Origin: Alviniconcha marisindica
Taxonomy: Eukaryota; Mollusca; Gastropoda; Provannidae
Assembly (NCBI GenBank): GCA_018857735.1
Contig: JABMCL010001566.1
Location: 92,001 to 156,000 of the forward strand
Length of the DNA: 64,000 nucleotides
Direction: 5' to 3'
The notes below the pieces were generated by a model that saw nothing but the letters and a program-made list of their open reading frames with translations, ran no database searches and had not been told where the DNA came from. The position numbers and the translations under genes are program-made. This document shows, one piece after another, positions 51,708-54,997 of this stretch (the first letter of the stretch is position 1; each line of letters opens with the position of its first letter).

Positions 51708-54700
51708 TGTGTTTGACAAGGATTGTAGTTTAGGATCAGTGAAAACCTGCATAACAACTAGTCCTTGCTAAGCTACTTATCAGTAAAGATAAAATTAGAG
51801 GGCATCATATACAGAAGCATTCTCATCGCTTCTTTCAGTGGGATAAAGTGAAATTTTATAGTATGACCATTTATACTTGGAGTACGTCCAAACAAAAACA
51901 GCGGTTTCACAGCGCCAGATGCACACAGTGCATACATACAGAGAGCGAGAACAGAGTGGGGGGGGGGGGGGGGGTGAAGAGATGACACTACAGACAACAG
52001 AGACGGGCTATGAATGCAGGGCGACACAGCCTAAATTCAAAGCGTGGAGGAAACCTATTTCCTCTTCACAGTTTACCGGTGAGTTGGCAGAGAGGTTGGG
52101 GGGGGGGGGGGGGGGGGCGCGGAAGGAAAGAGACCAGGCAAAGTGGACACGGCAGGCGCCGTCATTGTGCACGGGCAGCCAGCTGTGCCACGTGACAAAG
52201 AGCGGTGACCGCGAGGTAAATGTACTGTGGGCAATGTGTCCCGGCGCCTGTCAGTGTGTGTGTGTGTGAACTGTTTGTGTTGCTCAATGCTCGACGAGGA
52301 CGGGGGGGGGGGGGGGGGGGGGGGGGGTCATCGCGACGGGAACAGATGACTGGGAACAATGCATAAACATTCTCCGCATCAAAATGACCTCGAAACAAAT
52401 TTCCGAAACCTACATCCCCCACCCCCCCCACTCTGAATACATTAATCGACATCACTGTCCCTTTCACTGACTGCAAACCAAATCCCTTGGCCAGACTGGA
52501 CTTGGGGGAAGGGGAAAGCAGGGTCTGAATTGCCCCTCCCCGACATCCTCAGATCTCGGTCCCCGCCTGTACCTCTCCGGGGACAAACAAGTCTCGGTGT
52601 TAAACAGTTACATGTGTGACGACAGGGTCTGAACAGACACTCCACTAGCTGTACCGCTGGTCTGAACAGACACTCCTCTAGCTGTACCGCTGGTCTGAAC
52701 AGACACTCCACTAGCTGTACCGCTGGTCTGAACTGAGACACTCCTCTAGCTGTACCGCTGGTCTGAACTGAGACACTCCTCTAGCTGTACCGCTGGTCTG
52801 AACAGACACTCCACTAGCTGTACCGCTGGTCTGAACGAGACCCCACTAGCTGTACGCTGGTTGAACAGACACTCCTAGCTGTACCGCTGGTCTGAACAGA
52901 CACTCCACTAGCTGTACCGCTGGTCTGAACAGACACTCCACTAGCTGTACCGCTGGTCTGAACACACTCCACTAGCTGTACCGCTGGTCTGAACAGACAC
53001 TCCACAGCTGTACCGCTGGTCTGAACAGAGACACTCCACTAGCTGTACCGCTGGTCTCAACTGGTGCATCGTCTGACCGGGGGGGGGGGGGGGGGGGGGG
53101 GGCAACGCCACCAGCGACAGCATCCGGCAACGTGAGAACAGACGAAACACCACCAGAACGACATCCATACAGCGGACCCGAGAAGACACCGTACTGCCCT
53201 GGAATGCGTGCGGCTGCAGCGATCTTGGTGACACGACGCTCCGCAACTGAAATCCCGCAAGCCCGTTCGCTCTGATGTAAGCGTCACGGTTGACTGAGCC
53301 GTTATCTATAGATCTAGCTGGAGGTCGCGGTAACGACACCTGTATACCGTACGGATATGGGTTGCACAGGCCGGGCGAACCTCGGGCTTTCAGCTGAGGA
53401 AGGCCGACAGCCAGTGAGTCGACAGAAGTAAAAGACGTCAAAATCAATATACTACTGTAGAAAAATGGCTTCAACCCCTCTGTTCCCACACTCCAATTCT
53501 CTCTCGCTAGTATTTAATTAGGCCACCAGCCAATATATCTGACATTGTTTTTGTTTCTTCCACTACAATTTGTTTTATTGTTTCCTAGTGACTGTTCGTA
53601 TTTTTGTGTTTTGTTTTTGTTTGTTTCTTTCTTTTTCTGCTCTTTTTTGTTACGTCTCATTTACTGTTAGCTAGCTGAAATTGTTCGTCCGGCATACATT
53701 TGTTGTTGTTGTTTTTTCTAACTGCATGAGCTCATCGCTTATCAGCTGAAGGCTTGTCGATGGGCGCACGACGACCCAGTGTATACATCTATATTTTGCC
53801 TCGAATAAATTTGGGTTTAAACCAAAAGACGGGCGACAGTGGGCACGGACTGTGTGGACGGAAAGCAAGCCCACTCCATGCAGAGCGCCTGTGACCCCCG
53901 CGGCTGAGGGCGGTGTGCTGGGTACGTGGGAAAAACGGGGCTAGCCAGCTACTCGACCACGGCCTTACAAATCTCCCTGAGCTCCCCGATTCAACCATCA
54001 GAGCTCACACAGGCCGCGGCGAGCACCGTGATATACAACTGGGGTTACATCAACAAAGGTGGAGCTCGCCCTACACACTTTCCCGCCCCTAATAAGCCTT
54101 GTGGTTTCTGTGGACGCTAAGCACCGTGTTTACTTACTTAATTCGCCCTACACACTCGCATCCCAAGCGGAATCCCCCAACGGTAGCGAGAAGAACATGC
54201 ACGCCTAACGTGTGGTCAACAAAATCGTAGCGTAAACTTATAATCTTACCCCCGACCCCCCCCCCCTCCATACCCCCTTCCCCTCCCTTCTCCCCGTCCC
54301 CAATAAGCCTTATGGTTTCTGTGGATGTTAAGCACCATGTTGACTTACTTATAATCTTACATACAACTGCTATGACGACAAACGGCCTGTCAGCTTGGGT
54401 GATGACTGAACGAAAACAAACACACCTTCCTTCCTGGTCTGCGTCAAAGGTTAGTACGACCACTACTACTTATTATGGGGAAACTAACATAATGACTTCC
54501 TGCCAACTGCGACGCTGTATCCTGTTTACTTCAAAAATGCGTGGTGGAAACAATGGCCGGAAATCACACGCGGTACGGTAACGGGCCTCAATCAAACCGA
54601 GTCACCATCAATTGTTCACCACGCTACTCTACCCAAAATGACATCCGAGGACATGAAGCCCCACATCATCATCATCTTCTACCCAAAACACCACACTGAA

Positions 54701-54962
54701 ATGTAACTTCCCTCCTTCCCCCCATCTTTTGAAAAAAAAAAATCAAAAAAAAATCATGACCACTAGGGCACCAAATTTCTAAATTTTAGCTTTCCTCCTA
54801 GGTCCTCGCATGTAGCCCCTCGATAGAGGTGGACCAAGTCAAACTGATCCGTTATACAGCCAACCGGTTCTGCTCTCAACTGTAGAATTTAAGAGTCTCG
54901 TACAGTTTGTCCCTAATATGTCACCAGACATTAAGAACCATCTCTCTCTCTCTCTCTCTCCC

Positions 54963-54997
<35 letters not shown>

